In this document: positions 24,742 through 35,058 of the stretch, in pieces
How the letters are laid out: every line of letters begins with the position of its first letter
Numbering within the stretch: the stretch's first letter is position 1
DNA from: Quadrisphaera sp.
GTDB taxonomy: Bacteria > Actinomycetota > Actinomycetes > Actinomycetales > Quadrisphaeraceae
Assembly (NCBI GenBank): GCA_029257185.1
Contig: JARICT010000081.1
Location: 1 to 37,897, forward strand
Length of the DNA: 37,897 bases
Direction of reading: 5' to 3'
Notes under the pieces: generated by a model
What the model was told of the DNA's origin: nothing
Seen by the model: the letters and a program-made list of their open reading frames with translations, nothing else
The model's database searches: none
Translations under genes and position numbers: made by a program

Positions 24742-24974
24742 GTCCTCCGCTTGTCCGGCCGGACCAGCGGCGACGCGCGCACCTGGACCGTCCTCATCAT
24801 CATCGTCGTCGCGGACGCCTCTTCCCCGCAGATCCGCGGCCGATGGTGCTGGCTGGATCGGGTTCTCGGGAAGCGTCACGCACGGCCACGCAGGGCCGAC
24901 GGGTCATCTTACGACACTCCGCGGGTGGTGGGGTACCCCGCCGGTCGTCCGGCAGCACGGCGACGCGCTGGGCA
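24742..24974. other. 233-bp intergenic region between map and infA
   Basis: Contains GCCGG-TCGT-CCGGC (24940-24953) beside a GGGGTACCCC palindrome (24930-24939), a weak terminator candidate after map. It also holds TAAGAT (minus strand 24911-24906), a fair -10 box for infA and the alpha operon, without a matching -35. Nothing else is recognised in it. Confidence 0.4.
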
Positions 24975-25823
24975 TCAGTCCAGGGACATCACCGGGACGC
25001 CGCGAGCGCCGAGCTCGAGGGCTCCCCCGTCGGGCGCGGTCAGCACCCACAGCCCGTCGCCGAGCACCGCGACCGTGTGCTCGCTGTGCGCCGCGCGCGC
25101 GCCGGAGCGCGTGACCACGGTCCAGCCGTCGTCCAGCTCGACCGTCGCGGCGTCCCCGCGGACCACCATCGGCTCGACGGCGAGACACATCCCGGCACGC
25201 AGCCGCACGCCCGGCGAACGGGTGCGATGGTTGAGCACCTCCGGCTCCTGGTGCATCTGCCGGCCGATCCCGTGACCCGTGTAGCCCTCGACCACCTCGA
25301 GCGGCTCGCCGCCGGGGCCCGGGCGACCCTCGGCGCGGTCCTGGACGGCCGCCCCGACGTCGCCGAGCCTGCGCCCGGTCCACAGCGTCGCCACGCCGTC
25401 CCACAGCGCCGCCTCGGTGGTCTCCACGAGGTGGGCGTCCCCCGCGTCGGGCGCAGCCTCGCCCTCGCGCGGGCCGAGCACGGTCGTGAAGGCCGCATCA
25501 CCGTGCCAGCCGTCCACGATCGCCCCGCAGTCGACGGAGACGACGTCCCCGGGGCGGAGCACCCTGGGGCCGGGGATCCCGTGGACGACCTCCTCGTTGA
25601 CCGAGGCGCAGATGACCCCGGGAAACCCGTGGTAGCCCAGGAAGGACGGGCTCGCGCCGGCCGCAGAGATCACGTCGGCGGCCACGGCGTCCAGGTCAGC
25701 GGTGGAGGTCCCCGGGACAGCGGCGTCCTTGACGGCCGCGAGCGCCTGCGCGACGACCAGGCCTGCGCGTCTCATCACGCGCACCTCCTCGTGCGTCTTG
25801 AGCTGCACCCGCCGCTGCCTCAC
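24975..25823 (-). CDS. map: methionine aminopeptidase, type I
   Basis: Removes the starting Met from new proteins whose second residue is small. The 282-residue protein has GYHGFPGVICASVNEEVVHG with His81, VSVDCGAIVDGWHGDAAFT with metal ligands Asp98 and Asp109, YTGHGIGRQMHQEPEV with His184, AVEPMV with Glu217 and SEHTV with Glu248: the full dinuclear metal set. Start GTG at 25823, nine bases after adk. The secY-adk-map order is standard. Confidence 0.97.
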   Translation of the reverse strand: MRQRRVQLKTHEEVRVMRRAGLVVAQALAAVKDAAVPGTSTADLDAVAADVISAAGASPSFLGYHGFPGVICASVNEEVVHGIPGPRVLRPGDVVSVDCGAIVDGWHGDAAFTTVLGPREGEAAPDAGDAHLVETTEAALWDGVATLWTGRRLGDVGAAVQDRAEGRPGPGGEPLEVVEGYTGHGIGRQMHQEPEVLNHRTRSPGVRLRAGMCLAVEPMVVRGDAATVELDDGWTVVTRSGARAAHSEHTVAVLGDGLWVLTAPDGGALELGARGVPVMSLD

Positions 25824-25832
25824 GCCGGCACC

Positions 25833-26432
25833 TCAGTCCGTGCCGGGCGGATCCGCGAGCGCCGCGGCGATGCGCTGCGACACCTCGTCGACCTCGCCGA
25901 TGCCGTCGACGCTCCTCAGGAGCCCACGACGGGCGTAGACGTCGACCAGCGGCGCGGTCTGCTCGCGGTACACCTCGAGGCGACGTCGCACCACGTCCTC
26001 GTCGTCGTCGCTGCGCCCCTGCTCCTGCGCCCGCCTCACCAGCCGGGCGACGACCTCGTCGACGTCGGCGACGAGCTCCAGGACGGTCTGCAGCGACGAG
26101 CCCCTCGCCTCGAGGACCTCGTCGAGCCGCTCCACCTGAGCCGACGTGCGGGGATACCCGTCGAGGACGAAACCGTCCCGCGCGTCGGGCTGGGCGAGCC
26201 GGTCGGCCACCATCGCGTTGGTGACGTCGTCCGGCACGTACTCCCCGGCGTCCATGAACCGCTTCGCGCTGAGCCCCAGCTCGGTCTCGGACCTGACGTT
26301 CTCGCGGAAGATGTCCCCGGTGGAGATGGCGGGAACCGACATCGCCGCGGCGATGCGGACCGACTGGGTTCCCTTCCCTGCTCCCGGTGGGCCCAGGATC
26401 ACCAGACGGCGCGGACGGAGCGTCATGCTCAT
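25833..26432 (-). CDS. adk: adenylate kinase
   Basis: Balances ATP, ADP and [18 protein letters not shown] at about 10-24 is the P-loop, [11 protein letters not shown] binds [16 protein letters not shown] follows, and [20 protein letters not shown] contains the catalytic arginines. At 199 residues with a short, Cys-free lid it is the short form found in actinobacteria. The ATG at 26432 overlaps the secY stop (ATGA); a second Met follows two codons later. Confidence 0.97.
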   Translation of the reverse strand: MSMTLRPRRLVILGPPGAGKGTQSVRIAAAMSVPAISTGDIFRENVRSETELGLSAKRFMDAGEYVPDDVTNAMVADRLAQPDARDGFVLDGYPRTSAQVERLDEVLEARGSSLQTVLELVADVDEVVARLVRRAQEQGRSDDDEDVVRRRLEVYREQTAPLVDVYARRGLLRSVDGIGEVDEVSQRIAAALADPPGTD

Positions 26433-27742
26433 CGGAGGAACCCCTCGTAGTTGCGCTGCTGCAGCTGGGACTCGATCTGCTTCACCGTCTCGAGCCCGAC
26501 GCCCACGACGATGAGGATCGACGTGCCGCCCAGCGGGATGTTCTGGTTCGCGCCGACCACCACGAGGGCGATCAGCGGGACGATGGCCACCAGCCCGAGG
26601 TAGAGGGCTCCGGGCAGCGTGATCCGCGTGAGGACGTAGTCGAGGTACTCAGCGGTGGGCCGGCCGGCACGCACGCCTGGGATGAACCCGCCCACGCGCT
26701 TCATGTTGTCGGCCACCTCCTCGGGGTTGAAGGTGATCGCCACGTAGAAGTACGTGAAGAACACGATGAGGAGGAAGTAGGTGATGACGTAGACCGGGCT
26801 GCCCCCACCGGTGAAGTGCGTGGCGATCCACGCCACCCACGCGTCGTCGGGGGTCCCGAACTGGGCCGCCAGGGAGGGCAGGTAGAGCAGGGAGGAGGCG
26901 AAGATGACGGGGATGACCCCGGCCATGTTCACCTTCATGGGGATGTAGGTCGACGTCCCGCCGTACATCCGTCGCCCGACCATCCGCTTGGCGTACTGGA
27001 CGGGCACGCGCCGCTGCGACTGCTCGACCAGCACCACGAGGGCGACCATCAGCAGCGACACCGCGATGACCACCGCCATCGTCGGGAGTCCCCGCTCCTG
27101 GCCGACCGAGGCCACGGACGTGGGGAAGGTCGCCGCGATGGACGTGAAGATCAGCAACGACATCCCGTTGCCGATGCCCTTCTCGGTGATGAGCTCGCCG
27201 AGCCACATGATGAGGCCGGTGCCGGCGGTCATCGTGAGGACCATCAGCACGAGGGTCACCACGGAGTCGTTCGGGATGACCTCCAGGCAGGCGCTCGGCG
27301 CGCTGTCGGCGGAGCCGAAGAGGTTTCCGCTGCGGGCGACCGCCACGTAGGTCGTGGACTGCAGCACGGCCAGGGCGATCGTGAGGTAGCGGGTGTACTG
27401 GGTCAGCTTCGCCGTCCCCGTCGGCCCCTCCTTGTGGAGCTCCTCGAACTTCGGGATCACCACCCGCAGGAGCTGGACGATGATCGACGCCGTGATGTAC
27501 GGCATGGTCCCGAGCGCGAAGACGGAGAGCTGCAGCAGGGCCCCGCCGCTGAAGAGGTTCACCAGCCCCAGCAGGTCCGAGGTCTGGTCCAGGTTGCCCA
27601 GGCACTGCTGGACGTTGCGGTAGCTCACCCCTGGCGTGGGCACGAAAGAGCCGAGGCGGAAGATCGCCATGACCCCGAGGGTGAACAGCAGCTTGCGCCG
27701 CAGGTCGGGCGTCTTGAACGCCCGCACGAACGCTGACAGCAC
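26429..27742 (-). CDS. secY: preprotein translocase subunit SecY
   Basis: Channel of the Sec export machinery in the cell membrane, 437 residues with about ten membrane segments. [20 protein letters not shown] is the first segment, with [20 protein letters not shown] forming the plug and second-segment region. [12 protein letters not shown] lies in the ribosome-docking cytosolic loop, and a later loop carries [13 protein letters not shown]. Start GTG at 27742 behind GGAGC. It follows rplO after a 218-base gap and is coupled to adk. Confidence 0.98.
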   Translation of the reverse strand: MLSAFVRAFKTPDLRRKLLFTLGVMAIFRLGSFVPTPGVSYRNVQQCLGNLDQTSDLLGLVNLFSGGALLQLSVFALGTMPYITASIIVQLLRVVIPKFEELHKEGPTGTAKLTQYTRYLTIALAVLQSTTYVAVARSGNLFGSADSAPSACLEVIPNDSVVTLVLMVLTMTAGTGLIMWLGELITEKGIGNGMSLLIFTSIAATFPTSVASVGQERGLPTMAVVIAVSLLMVALVVLVEQSQRRVPVQYAKRMVGRRMYGGTSTYIPMKVNMAGVIPVIFASSLLYLPSLAAQFGTPDDAWVAWIATHFTGGGSPVYVITYFLLIVFFTYFYVAITFNPEEVADNMKRVGGFIPGVRAGRPTAEYLDYVLTRITLPGALYLGLVAIVPLIALVVVGANQNIPLGGTSILIVVGVGLETVKQIESQLQQRNYEGFLR

Positions 27743-27960
27743 TGCTCCTCCATGCTCCGCCGCGTGGCGGTCGACTCGTGGCGCGGACGTCGCCGCCCAG
27801 GGCGCCGCTGCGCCGCAGATGATCGGCGCGCTCAGATCGCCCGCGGTCGGCGATCACTATCAGCGGCGCTGCGTCACCCTACCGCCGACCCGCCCGGACC
27901 ACAGCCGCCCCGCGCAACACCGGCGAGGGCGTCGTGCGGGGCGGGGTGGTCGGGGGCGGA
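27743..27960. other. 218-bp intergenic region between rplO and secY
   Basis: Just after the rplO stop, CCGCCCCGC (27905-27913) and GCGGGGCGG (27936-27944) can pair over a 22-base loop, a moderate terminator or pause candidate. The rest probably holds the secY-adk-map promoter. TAGTGA near 27855-27860 on the minus strand is the only AT-rich -10 candidate and has no clear -35, so I do not call it. Confidence 0.4.
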
Positions 27961-28446
27961 TCAGATCCGGGTGAGCGAGCCGCCCGCCTGCGTGATCTTC
28001 TCCTCCGCCGAGGAGGAGGCGGCGTGCACCGACAGGGCGATCTTGACGGTCACCTCGCCCTCGCCGAGCACCTTGACGGGCTGTCCCTTGCGGACGGCGC
28101 CGCGGGCCACGAGGTCGTCGACGCCCACCGTCCCACCGTCGGGGAAGAGCTCGGAGAGCCGGTCGAGGTTGACGACCTGGTACTCGACCTTGAAGGGGTT
28201 GGTGAACCCGCGCAGCTTGGGCAGCCGCATGTGCAGCGGCATCTGGCCGCCCTCGAAGGCGGCCGACACCTGGTAGCGCGCCGAGGTGCCCTTGGTGCCA
28301 CGACCAGCGGTCTTGCCCTTGTTGGACCCGTCACCGCGGCCGACGCGGACCTTGGCGGTCTTGGCGCCCTTCGCGGGGCGCAGGTGGTGCACCTTCAGGA
28401 CTCGTCCGGCGTCAGCGGGGCTGGCGTCGGTGGTGGGCTCGCTCAT
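27961..28446 (-). CDS. rplO: 50S ribosomal protein uL15 (L15)
   Basis: Large-subunit assembly protein of 161 residues. [34 protein letters not shown] and [18 protein letters not shown] are its signatures, followed by [14 protein letters not shown] and a C-terminal [18 protein letters not shown] short acidic N-terminus precedes the core. The ATG at 28446 overlaps the rpmD stop (ATGA). Confidence 0.98.
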   Translation of the reverse strand: MSEPTTDASPADAGRVLKVHHLRPAKGAKTAKVRVGRGDGSNKGKTAGRGTKGTSARYQVSAAFEGGQMPLHMRLPKLRGFTNPFKVEYQVVNLDRLSELFPDGGTVGVDDLVARGAVRKGQPVKVLGEGEVTVKIALSVHAASSSAEEKITQAGGSLTRI

Positions 28447-28661
28447 GACTGGACCTCCTCGACGGCGACCAGGTGGGCCACCGTGTTGACCATGCCGCGG
28501 AGCTCGGGCCGGTCGTCGATGACGACCGTGGCACCGATGCGTCGGAGCCCGAGGCTGCGCAGCGTGTCGCGCTGGTTCGACGTGCCCCCGATCGTGGACC
28601 GCGTCTGCGTCACGCGCAGACGGGTGCCCGAGGTGGGGGCGGCCGTGGGCTGGTCGGCCAT
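28443..28661 (-). CDS. rpmD: 50S ribosomal protein uL30 (L30)
   Basis: Small large-subunit protein, 72 residues. [20 protein letters not shown] and [20 protein letters not shown] with [15 protein letters not shown] are diagnostic. A 12-residue leader precedes the core. The ATG at 28661 shares one base with the rpsE stop (TGATG), and its own stop overlaps rplO, so the three genes are tightly coupled. Confidence 0.97.
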   Translation of the reverse strand: MADQPTAAPTSGTRLRVTQTRSTIGGTSNQRDTLRSLGLRRIGATVVIDDRPELRGMVNTVAHLVAVEEVQS

Positions 28662-29293
28662 CAGGCGCCCACCTCCTCACGGGCTCGGAGCATCGCTGCC
28701 GGAGCCACGTGCTCGACCGACAGGCCACGCCGCGCAGCGACGTCCTCGGGCTGCTCGAGCCCCCGGAGCGCGGCCACGGTGGCGTGGACGATGTTGATGG
28801 CGTTGGAGCTGCCCAGACTCTTGCTGAGCACGTCGCGGATGCCCGCGCACTCCAGCACCGCACGCACCGGCCCGCCGGCGATCACGCCGGTACCGGGCGA
28901 CGCGGGCCGCAGCAGGACGACGCCTGCGGCCTCCTCGCCCTGGACGGGGTGGGGGATGGTGCCGGCGATGCGAGGCACGCGGAAGAACTCCTTCTTCGCC
29001 TCCTCGACGCCCTTGGCGATGGCCGCGGGCACCTCCTTCGCCTTCCCGTAGCCCACACCCATCGTCCCGTCGCCGTCACCGACGACCACCAGGGCGGTGA
29101 AGCTGAAGCGACGACCGCCCTTGACGACCTTGGAGACGCGGTTGATGGTGACCACGCGCTCGATGAACTGGCTGCGGTCACCGGCCGGGCCGCCGCTGCG
29201 GCCGCCGTCACGGCCGCCGCGACCTCCGTCGCGGCCGCCGGAGCTGCTGGGCCCGCCCGTCGCGGGGCCGCCCTTTCGCTGGGGTCCGGGCAT
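28661..29293 (-). CDS. rpsE: 30S ribosomal protein uS5 (S5) with Gly/Arg-rich N-terminal extension
   Basis: Small-subunit protein involved in decoding accuracy. The core begins at about residue 41 with [20 protein letters not shown], then [40 protein letters not shown] and the second domain ending in a long helix. The first ~40 residues are low complexity, with [17 protein letters not shown] resembling RGG boxes. Such extensions occur in actinobacterial uS5 but the repeat is clear here. Start ATG at 29293, 57 bases after rplR. Confidence 0.97.
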   Translation of the reverse strand: MPGPQRKGGPATGGPSSSGGRDGGRGGRDGGRSGGPAGDRSQFIERVVTINRVSKVVKGGRRFSFTALVVVGDGDGTMGVGYGKAKEVPAAIAKGVEEAKKEFFRVPRIAGTIPHPVQGEEAAGVVLLRPASPGTGVIAGGPVRAVLECAGIRDVLSKSLGSSNAINIVHATVAALRGLEQPEDVAARRGLSVEHVAPAAMLRAREEVGA

Positions 29294-29350
29294 GTCAGGT
29301 CCTCTCGATGGTGGTTCGGGTCGGCTGCGTCGCCGAGGCGGTGGCGCCGG

Positions 29351-29755
29351 TCACAGGACCAGCCCACCCTCGCGCGCGCCGTCGGCGAGAGCGGCGATCC
29401 GCCCGTGGTACCGGTTGCCGCCGCGGTCGAAGACGACCGTGTCGATCCCGGCGGCCTTGGCCCGCTCCGCGAGGAGCAGGCCCACCGACTTCGCCTTGTC
29501 CGTCTTCTCGCCCGTCGCCGAGCGCTGGTCCGCCTCGAAGGTGGACGCCGCCACGAGGGTGTGGCCCCGCGCGTCGTCGACGACCTGGACGTACAGGTGG
29601 CGCGCCGACCGCGTGACGACCATGCGCGGACGCTCTGCGGTGCCGGTGACCTTCTTGCGGACCCGGAGGTGACGGCGCTTGCGCGCTGCGGTCCCCGTCT
29701 TCGCCGCTCCCCTGCGCAGCAGGGCGTTGCGGGATGCGAGTGCTGCTCGAGCCAT
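29351..29755 (-). CDS. rplR: 50S ribosomal protein uL18 (L18)
   Basis: 5S rRNA-binding protein of the large subunit, 134 residues. [40 protein letters not shown], and the C-terminal [20 protein letters not shown] with [14 protein letters not shown] are diagnostic. Start ATG at 29755, four bases after the rplF stop. Confidence 0.98.
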   Translation of the reverse strand: MARAALASRNALLRRGAAKTGTAARKRRHLRVRKKVTGTAERPRMVVTRSARHLYVQVVDDARGHTLVAASTFEADQRSATGEKTDKAKSVGLLLAERAKAAGIDTVVFDRGGNRYHGRIAALADGAREGGLVL

Positions 29756-29759
29756 GGGT

Positions 29760-30299
29760 CTACTTACCAGCCTTTCCGACCTTGCGGCGGATCTGCTCGC
29801 CGGCGTAGCGGACGCCCTTGCCCTTGTACGGGTCGGGGCGGCGCAGGCGGCGGATGTTGGCGGCGATCTCGCCCACCTGCTGCTTGTCGATCCCGCTCAC
29901 CGAGAAGCGGGTGGGCCCTTCGACGGCGAACGTGATGCCGTCGGGGGCGCCGATGACCACCGGGTGGCTGAACCCCAGCTGGAACTCCAGGTCGGAGCCG
30001 CGCGCGAGCACGCGGTACCCGGTCCCCACGATCTCCATCTTCTTCTGGTAGCCGTCGGTCACCCCGGTGACGAGGTTGGCCAGCAGGGTGCGGGTGAGCC
30101 CGTGCAGCGACCTCGAGGTCCGGGACTCGTCCGGGCGGGTGACCAGCAGCTCGCCGGACTCACCGCGCTCGATGCTGAGCGGCTCGGGGACGGTGTGCCC
30201 GAGGGTGCCCTTGGGGCCCTTCACGGTGACGTCACGATCAGCGATCGTCACGTCGACGCCGGAGGGGATGCTCACGGGGAGCCTTCCGATGCGGGACAT
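29760..30299 (-). CDS. rplF: 50S ribosomal protein uL6 (L6)
   Basis: Large-subunit protein near the factor-binding site, 179 residues. [19 protein letters not shown] opens it, [10 protein letters not shown] and [20 protein letters not shown] mark the two similar domains, and [20 protein letters not shown] is the classic C-terminal motif. Start ATG at 30299, nine bases after rpsH. Confidence 0.99.
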   Translation of the reverse strand: MSRIGRLPVSIPSGVDVTIADRDVTVKGPKGTLGHTVPEPLSIERGESGELLVTRPDESRTSRSLHGLTRTLLANLVTGVTDGYQKKMEIVGTGYRVLARGSDLEFQLGFSHPVVIGAPDGITFAVEGPTRFSVSGIDKQQVGEIAANIRRLRRPDPYKGKGVRYAGEQIRRKVGKAGK

Positions 30300-30308
30300 G
30301 TCAGCTCC

Positions 30309-30707
30309 TCACCACACGTAGGCGAGGACTTCCCCGCCCACGCCCTGCTTGGCTGCCTGGCGGTCCGTCAGCAGGCCCGACGACGTGGACAGGATCGCCA
30401 CGCCGAGGCCGCCGAGGACACGGGGCAGGTTCGTCGACTTCGCGTACACGCGGAGCCCTGGCTTCGAGACGCGCCGCAGGCCCGCGATGGAGCGCTCACG
30501 GCTCGCGCCGAACTTGAGGTCGAGCACGAGCGTCGAGCCCACCTCGGCCTCCTCCACGCGCCAGCCGGCGATGTAGCCCTCTGCTCGCAGGATGTCGGCC
30601 ACGCGGGACTTCAGCTTGCTGTAGGGCATCGAGACGTCGTCGTGGTACGCCGAGTTGGCGTTCCTCAGACGCGTCAGCATGTCCGCGATCGGGTCGGTCA
30701 TGGTCAT
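30309..30707 (-). CDS. rpsH: 30S ribosomal protein uS8 (S8)
   Basis: Assembly protein that binds the central domain of 16S rRNA and, in E. coli, represses the spc operon through its own mRNA. The 132 residues have [40 protein letters not shown] and [20 protein letters not shown] with the C-terminal GGEVLAYVW. The ATG at 30707 is used; a second Met two codons later is equally possible. Confidence 0.98.
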   Translation of the reverse strand: MTMTDPIADMLTRLRNANSAYHDDVSMPYSKLKSRVADILRAEGYIAGWRVEEAEVGSTLVLDLKFGASRERSIAGLRRVSKPGLRVYAKSTNLPRVLGGLGVAILSTSSGLLTDRQAAKQGVGGEVLAYVW

Positions 30708-30734
30708 CGGGCTGCCGCCCTCCCTGCCGTGGTC

Positions 30735-30756
30735 CCGGACGCGTGGACGCGTCCGG
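30735..30756 (-). other. hairpin between rpsN and rpsH
   Basis: CCGGACGCGT and ACGCGTCCGG separated by GG, in the 97-base gap before rpsH. It is the only clear structure in that gap. It could be a feedback site for S8, since S8 controls this operon in E. coli, but the sequence does not show the E. coli-type site. Confidence 0.5.
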
Positions 30757-30804
30757 CCTGCGGCGCAGTGGTGGTGTGGTTGCGGGTGCTCATCGGATCA
30801 GGGG

Positions 30805-30990
30805 TCACCAGCTGGACTTGGTGACGCCGGGGAGCTCGCCGCGGTGGGCCATCTCGCGCAAGCACACGCGGCAGAGGCCGAACTTGCGGTAGACCGAGTG
30901 CGGGCGACCGCACCGGGTGCACCTCGTGTAGGCCCGCACCTTGAACTTGGGGGTGCGGTTGGCCTTCATGATCAGGGCTGTCTTGGCCAC
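30805..30990 (-). CDS. rpsN: 30S ribosomal protein uS14, zinc-binding type (S14)
   Basis: Small-subunit head protein, 61 residues. Cys24, Cys27, Cys40 and Cys43 ([20 protein letters not shown] then RVC) form the zinc site, so this is the short zinc form, often called rpsZ in actinobacteria. The GTG at 30990 is preceded by AAGGAGA, which lies within the end of rplE; only one base separates the two genes. Confidence 0.97.
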   Translation of the reverse strand: MAKTALIMKANRTPKFKVRAYTRCTRCGRPHSVYRKFGLCRVCLREMAHRGELPGVTKSSW

Positions 30991-30991
30991 G

Positions 30992-31591
30992 TCAGTTCTC
31001 CTTGAAGGGGAAGCCGAGGTGGCGCAGCAGGGCGCGGCCCTCGTCGTCGTTGGACGCGGTGGTCACCACGGTGATGTCCATGCCGCGGACCCGGTCGATG
31101 CGGTCCTGGTCGATCTCGAGGAACATCGACTGCTCGTCCAGGCCGAACGTGTAGTTGCCCCGCCCGTCGAACTGCTGCGGGCTGAGACCGCGGAAGTCGC
31201 GGATGCGCGGGAGCGCCAGGGAGATCAAGCGGTCGAGGAACTCCCACATGCGGGCGCCGCGCAGGGTGGTGTGGGCGCCGATCGGCATGCCTTCGCGCAG
31301 CTTGAACTGGGCGATCGACTTGCGCGAGCGCGTCACGGCCGGCCGCTGCCCCGTGATGGTCTCGAGGTCGCGCACGGCGCCGTCGATGAGCTTGGCGTCA
31401 CGAGCCGCCTCCCCGACGCCCATGTTCACGACGACCTTGACCACTCCGGGGATCTGGTGGACGTTCGCGTACGCGAACTCGGTCTTCAGCGCGGGCGCGA
31501 TGGTGGAGCGGTACCGCTCCCGGAGCCGGGGGGCGGTCGCCGGCACGGCGTCGGCGCTCTCGGTCGCCTCGGTCTCGGTGGTGGTGGTCAT
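30992..31591 (-). CDS. rplE: 50S ribosomal protein uL5 (L5)
   Basis: 5S rRNA-binding protein touching the P-site tRNA, 199 residues. [60 protein letters not shown] and [20 protein letters not shown] are all present in order. An 18-residue acidic leader precedes the core. The ATG at 31591 overlaps the rplX stop (ATGA). Confidence 0.98.
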   Translation of the reverse strand: MTTTTETEATESADAVPATAPRLRERYRSTIAPALKTEFAYANVHQIPGVVKVVVNMGVGEAARDAKLIDGAVRDLETITGQRPAVTRSRKSIAQFKLREGMPIGAHTTLRGARMWEFLDRLISLALPRIRDFRGLSPQQFDGRGNYTFGLDEQSMFLEIDQDRIDRVRGMDITVVTTASNDDEGRALLRHLGFPFKEN

Positions 31592-32007
31592 GAGATGTCC
31601 TCCCCCGAGCGGACGGCGACGCGGGTGCGGACGGTCTTGGACCGCCCGTCGCGCTCGACGACCTCGGTACGGACGCGGACCCGGGTCGGGGTGTTGGTCG
31701 TGGGGTCGACCAGGGCCACGTTGCTGATGTGGATGGGTGCCTCGTGCGTCTCGATCCCGCCGGCCCGCGACCCGGAAGCGGTGGCTCCGGGCTTGACGTG
31801 CTTCGTGATGCGGTTGATGCCCTCGACGAGGACGCGTGAGCGCTCGGGGTAGACCGCGATGACGCGACCGGTCTTGCCGCGGTCGCCACCGCGCTCCGCC
31901 TTCGTCCCCGTGATGACCTGGACGAGGTCACCCTTCTTGATGCGGAGCTTCGGACGTCGGGCGCGGTTGAGCTTCGCCGCCGTTCCCGGCTTCGTGTGTG
32001 ACGCCAT
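31588..32007 (-). CDS. rplX: 50S ribosomal protein uL24 (L24)
   Basis: Early 23S rRNA assembly protein. The KOW motif is [20 protein letters not shown] followed by [20 protein letters not shown], and [15 protein letters not shown] lies in the second half. At 139 residues it is longer than the usual ~105, through about 18 extra basic residues at the start and a longer C-terminal end. Start ATG at 32007, one base after the rplN stop. Confidence 0.97.
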   Translation of the reverse strand: MASHTKPGTAAKLNRARRPKLRIKKGDLVQVITGTKAERGGDRGKTGRVIAVYPERSRVLVEGINRITKHVKPGATASGSRAGGIETHEAPIHISNVALVDPTTNTPTRVRVRTEVVERDGRSKTVRTRVAVRSGEDIS

Positions 32008-32008
32008 G

Positions 32009-32377
32009 TCAGAGCACCTCCGGTGCCAGAGAGATGATCTTCATGAAGCGCTTGTCGCGCAGCTCACGACCGACGGGGCCGAAGATGCGGGTGCCCCGGG
32101 GGTCGCCGTCGGCGCGGAGGATCACGGCCGCGTTCTCGTCGAAGCGGATGTACGAGCCGTCGGGGCGACGACGCTCCTTGCTGGTGCGCACGATGACGGC
32201 CTTGACGACGTCACCGCGCTTGACGTTGCCGCCGGGGATGGCGTCCTTGACGGTAGCGACGATGACGTCACCGATGCCGGCGTAGCGGCGGCCGGAGCCG
32301 CCGAGCACGCGGATGCAGAGGATCTCCTTCGCACCGGTGTTGTCGGCGACGCGTAGCCGCGACTCCTGCTGGATCAC
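32009..32377 (-). CDS. rplN: 50S ribosomal protein uL14 (L14)
   Basis: Intersubunit-bridge protein of exactly the usual 122 residues. [56 protein letters not shown] and [20 protein letters not shown] are diagnostic. Start GTG at 32377. A 127-base gap separates it from rpsQ upstream; that gap has G/C-rich runs but nothing I can call. Confidence 0.99.
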   Translation of the reverse strand: MIQQESRLRVADNTGAKEILCIRVLGGSGRRYAGIGDVIVATVKDAIPGGNVKRGDVVKAVIVRTSKERRRPDGSYIRFDENAAVILRADGDPRGTRIFGPVGRELRDKRFMKIISLAPEVL

Positions 32378-32504
32378 TGTCTCTCTCCTGACGTCACATC
32401 GGTCCTCGCCGCGCCCCGCGCCGCCCTCGACGGGCGAGCGGGGGGACGAGCCTGAAGGAACTGGGGGTCGGCCCCGGCGTGCGGGCCGGCCTGGGGGTGC
32501 TCGA

Positions 32505-32792
32505 TCACTTGGCGCGCTCGAGGACCTCGACCACGCGCCACCGCTTCGTCGCCGAGAGCGGCCGGGTCTCGGCGATGGAGATCAGGTCCCCGACACCGGC
32601 GACACCGGTCTCGTCGTGGACCTTGACCTTCTCGGTACGGCGGATGACCTTGCCGTAGAGGGGGTGCTTGACCCGGTCCTCGACCTCGACCACCAGGGTC
32701 TTGGTCATCTTGTCCGAGACGACGTACCCGCGGCGCGTCTTGCGGTCGCCACGGGTCGTCCCGGTCGCGGGGGTGGACGGCTGGGTGGTCAT
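32505..32792 (-). CDS. rpsQ: 30S ribosomal protein uS17 (S17)
   Basis: OB-fold primary 16S rRNA-binding protein of 95 residues. [40 protein letters not shown] and [20 protein letters not shown] identify it. A 15-residue Thr/Pro-rich leader precedes the core. The ATG at 32792 overlaps the rpmC stop (ATGA). Confidence 0.98.
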   Translation of the reverse strand: MTTQPSTPATGTTRGDRKTRRGYVVSDKMTKTLVVEVEDRVKHPLYGKVIRRTEKVKVHDETGVAGVGDLISIAETRPLSATKRWRVVEVLERAK

Positions 32793-33019
32793 TCGGTGAC
32801 CTCTCCGATCCCGAGCTCGCGCTCACGCATGATCGTGTAGATGCGGGCGATGTCCCGCCGGACCGCACGCAGGCGGCCGTGGTTGTCGAGCTGTCCCGTG
32901 GCGGACTGGAACCGCAGGTTGAACAGCTCCTCCTTCGCGGTGGCGAGCTCCTGGACGAGGCGGGTGTCCTCGTGCTGGCGCAGGTCTGCGGGGGCGAGAC
33001 CCTCGGATCCGATGGCCAT
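32789..33019 (-). CDS. rpmC: 50S ribosomal protein uL29 (L29)
   Basis: Exit-tunnel protein that contacts signal recognition particle and trigger factor. The 76 residues form the expected helical hairpin: [20 protein letters not shown], then [20 protein letters not shown] and YTIMRERE. The ATG at 33019 shares one base with the rplP stop (TGATG). Confidence 0.97.
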   Translation of the reverse strand: MAIGSEGLAPADLRQHEDTRLVQELATAKEELFNLRFQSATGQLDNHGRLRAVRRDIARIYTIMRERELGIGEVTE

Positions 33020-33438
33020 CAGACGATGCTCCCCTCACGAGAGACGAAACGGCACTTCATGGGCAGCTTGTGGATGGCCCGGCGCAGCGCCTCGCGCGCC
33101 ACGTCCTCGGGCACGCCGGCCAGCTCGAACATCACGCGCCCGGGCTTGACGTTGGCGATCCACCACTCCGGCGAGCCCTTGCCGGACCCCATGCGGGTCT
33201 CGGCCGGCTTCTTGGTGATCGGGCGGTCCGGGTAGATGTTGATCCAGACCTTGCCGCCACGCTTGATGTGGCGCGTCATGGCGATACGGGCCGACTCGAT
33301 CTGCCGGTTGGTCACGTAGGCGTGCTCCACGGCCTGGATGCCGTAGTCGCCGAACGAGACCTCGGTGCCACCGGTCGCTGCTCCACGCCGGGTGGGGTGG
33401 TGCTGCTTGCGGTGCTTGAGCCTACGGGGGATCAGCAC
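33019..33438 (-). CDS. rplP: 50S ribosomal protein uL16 (L16)
   Basis: Protein lining the A-site tRNA path, 139 residues. [19 protein letters not shown] opens it, [20 protein letters not shown] follows, [20 protein letters not shown] contains the Arg that is hydroxylated in some bacteria, and [20 protein letters not shown] is diagnostic. Start GTG at 33438, three bases after the rpsC stop. Confidence 0.99.
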   Translation of the reverse strand: MLIPRRLKHRKQHHPTRRGAATGGTEVSFGDYGIQAVEHAYVTNRQIESARIAMTRHIKRGGKVWINIYPDRPITKKPAETRMGSGKGSPEWWIANVKPGRVMFELAGVPEDVAREALRRAIHKLPMKCRFVSREGSIV

Positions 33439-33441
33439 GGC

Positions 33442-34278
33442 TCAGCCCTCCGTGGGGGTCGGGGTGGTCGGCGTGAGGTCTCCCGCCGCTGGTGCTCCGT
33501 CGGGAGCGACGCTGGCCGCGGTGGGCACGCGGGTCTGCTCGCCCTCGGGACGACGACCGCGGGCCGGACGGTCCGGACGGTCGGTGCGGGGCGGACGACC
33601 GCTGCGCGGTGCCGCGGCCTGCTGGGCCGCCAGCTCGCGCTGCGTGAGGTCGCCCTTGTAGATCCACACCTTGACGCCGATGCGGCCGAAGGTCGTCTTC
33701 GCCTCGTACAAGCCGTAGTCGATGTTGGCGCGCAGGGTGTGCAGCGGCACGCGACCCTCGCGGTAGAACTCGGAGCGCGACATCTCAGCCCCGCCGAGAC
33801 GACCCGAGCACTGGACCCTGATGCCCTGGGCGCCCGCACGCTGCGCCGTCTGCATGCCCTTGCGCATGGCGCGCCGGAACGAGACCCGGCTCGCGAGCTG
33901 CTCCGCGATGCCCTGAGCGACGAGCTGTGCCTCCACCTCGGGGTTCTTGACCTCGAGGATGTTGAGCTGGACCTGCTTGCCGGTGAGCTTCTCCAGCTCA
34001 CCGCGCAGCCGGTCGGCCTCGGCACCGCGACGACCGATGACGATGCCGGGACGCGCCGTGTGGATGTCGACGCGGACGCGGTCGCGCGTGCGCTCGATCT
34101 CCACCCTGGCGATGCCCGCCCGGTCCATGCCCTTCGACATGAGCGACCGGATGGCGACGTCCTCCTTGACGTAGTCGCGGTACCGCTGACCCACCTTGGT
34201 GCTGTCGGCGAACCACCGTGACCGGTGGTCGGTGGTGATGCCGAGACGGAACCCGTTCGGGTTGACCTTCTGTCCCAC
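33442..34278 (-). CDS. rpsC: 30S ribosomal protein uS3 (S3)
   Basis: mRNA entry-channel protein with RNA-helicase function. The 278 residues begin [20 protein letters not shown], carry the type II KH motif in [20 protein letters not shown], and the C-terminal domain in [20 protein letters not shown] and [19 protein letters not shown]. About 60 extra residues at the end are Arg/Pro-rich then Thr/Pro-rich and not conserved. Start ATG or GTG at 34278, three bases after rplV. Confidence 0.98.
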   Translation of the reverse strand: MGQKVNPNGFRLGITTDHRSRWFADSTKVGQRYRDYVKEDVAIRSLMSKGMDRAGIARVEIERTRDRVRVDIHTARPGIVIGRRGAEADRLRGELEKLTGKQVQLNILEVKNPEVEAQLVAQGIAEQLASRVSFRRAMRKGMQTAQRAGAQGIRVQCSGRLGGAEMSRSEFYREGRVPLHTLRANIDYGLYEAKTTFGRIGVKVWIYKGDLTQRELAAQQAAAPRSGRPPRTDRPDRPARGRRPEGEQTRVPTAASVAPDGAPAAGDLTPTTPTPTEG

Positions 34279-34281
34279 GGA

Positions 34282-34677
34282 TCAGACCTTCCTGCTGCTG
34301 GTCGTGCGCGCAGCCGTACCGCGCGGCGCCCGGGGGGCGACGACGACCGTGATGTGGCTGGTGCGCTTGAGGATGCGGCCGGCGCGGCCCTGGGCCCGGG
34401 GACGGAAGCGCTTCAGGCTCGGCCCCTCGTCCACGTAGGCCTCGGCGACGACCATCTCCTGCTCGTCGAAGGGCTCGCTGTCACGGTCTGCCTTCACGCG
34501 GGCGTTGGCCACCGCGCTCGCCAGCACCTTCCCCACGGTCTCGGCCGCGGCCTGCGGGGCGAACGCCAGGACAGCTCCCGCGTCCACCGTCTGCCGGCCG
34601 CGGATGAGGTCCACGACGCGCCGGGCCTTCTGCGGCGTGACGCGTACGTAGCGCGCCTGCGCCCTGGCTTCTGCCAT
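34282..34677 (-). CDS. rplV: 50S ribosomal protein uL22 (L22)
   Basis: Exit-tunnel protein, 131 residues. [20 protein letters not shown] opens the fold, [14 protein letters not shown] follows, and the long tunnel loop contains [20 protein letters not shown]. The C-terminal tail is short and basic. Start ATG at 34677, 82 bases after rpsS; that gap has small G/C hairpins only. Confidence 0.98.
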   Translation of the reverse strand: MAEARAQARYVRVTPQKARRVVDLIRGRQTVDAGAVLAFAPQAAAETVGKVLASAVANARVKADRDSEPFDEQEMVVAEAYVDEGPSLKRFRPRAQGRAGRILKRTSHITVVVAPRAPRGTAARTTSSRKV

Positions 34678-34759
34678 CGGTCCTACCTCGCCTGTCTCTG
34701 GTGGTGTGTGCGCGGGGTCACCCCCGCCTGCAGGAGCCCTCGAGCTCCCCGTGCTGGTC

Positions 34760-35041
34760 TCAGCGACGCCGGCCCCGCCGGTCGTCCTTCTCGTGGCCCC
34801 GGAAGGTGCGCGTGGGCGCGAACTCGCCCAGCTTGTGGCCCACCATCGACTCGCTGATGAACACCGGGACGTGCTTGCGCCCGTCGTGCACCGCGATGGT
34901 GTGCCCCAGCATGTCCGGGACGATCATCGAGCGCCTCGACCAGGTGCGGATGACGTTCTTGGTGCCCTTCTCGTTCTGGGCGTCCACCTTCTTGGTGAGG
35001 TGGTCGTCGACGAAGGGACCCTTCTTCAGGCTGCGTGGCAT
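34760..35041 (-). CDS. rpsS: 30S ribosomal protein uS19 (S19)
   Basis: Small-subunit head protein near the A-site tRNA, 93 residues. [40 protein letters not shown] and [20 protein letters not shown] are all canonical. The ATG at 35041 is the family start; a longer frame to 35149 enters rplB and is not used. It follows rplB by 17 bases. Confidence 0.99.
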   Translation of the reverse strand: MPRSLKKGPFVDDHLTKKVDAQNEKGTKNVIRTWSRRSMIVPDMLGHTIAVHDGRKHVPVFISESMVGHKLGEFAPTRTFRGHEKDDRRGRRR

Positions 35042-35058
35042 CGCGTTGTCTCGCTCTC

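Noticed and set aside
24742-24879. IF-1 with a 46-residue N-terminal extension from an upstream ATG
   Set aside because: IF-1 is about 73 residues in bacteria and the extension is Asp-rich spacer sequence.
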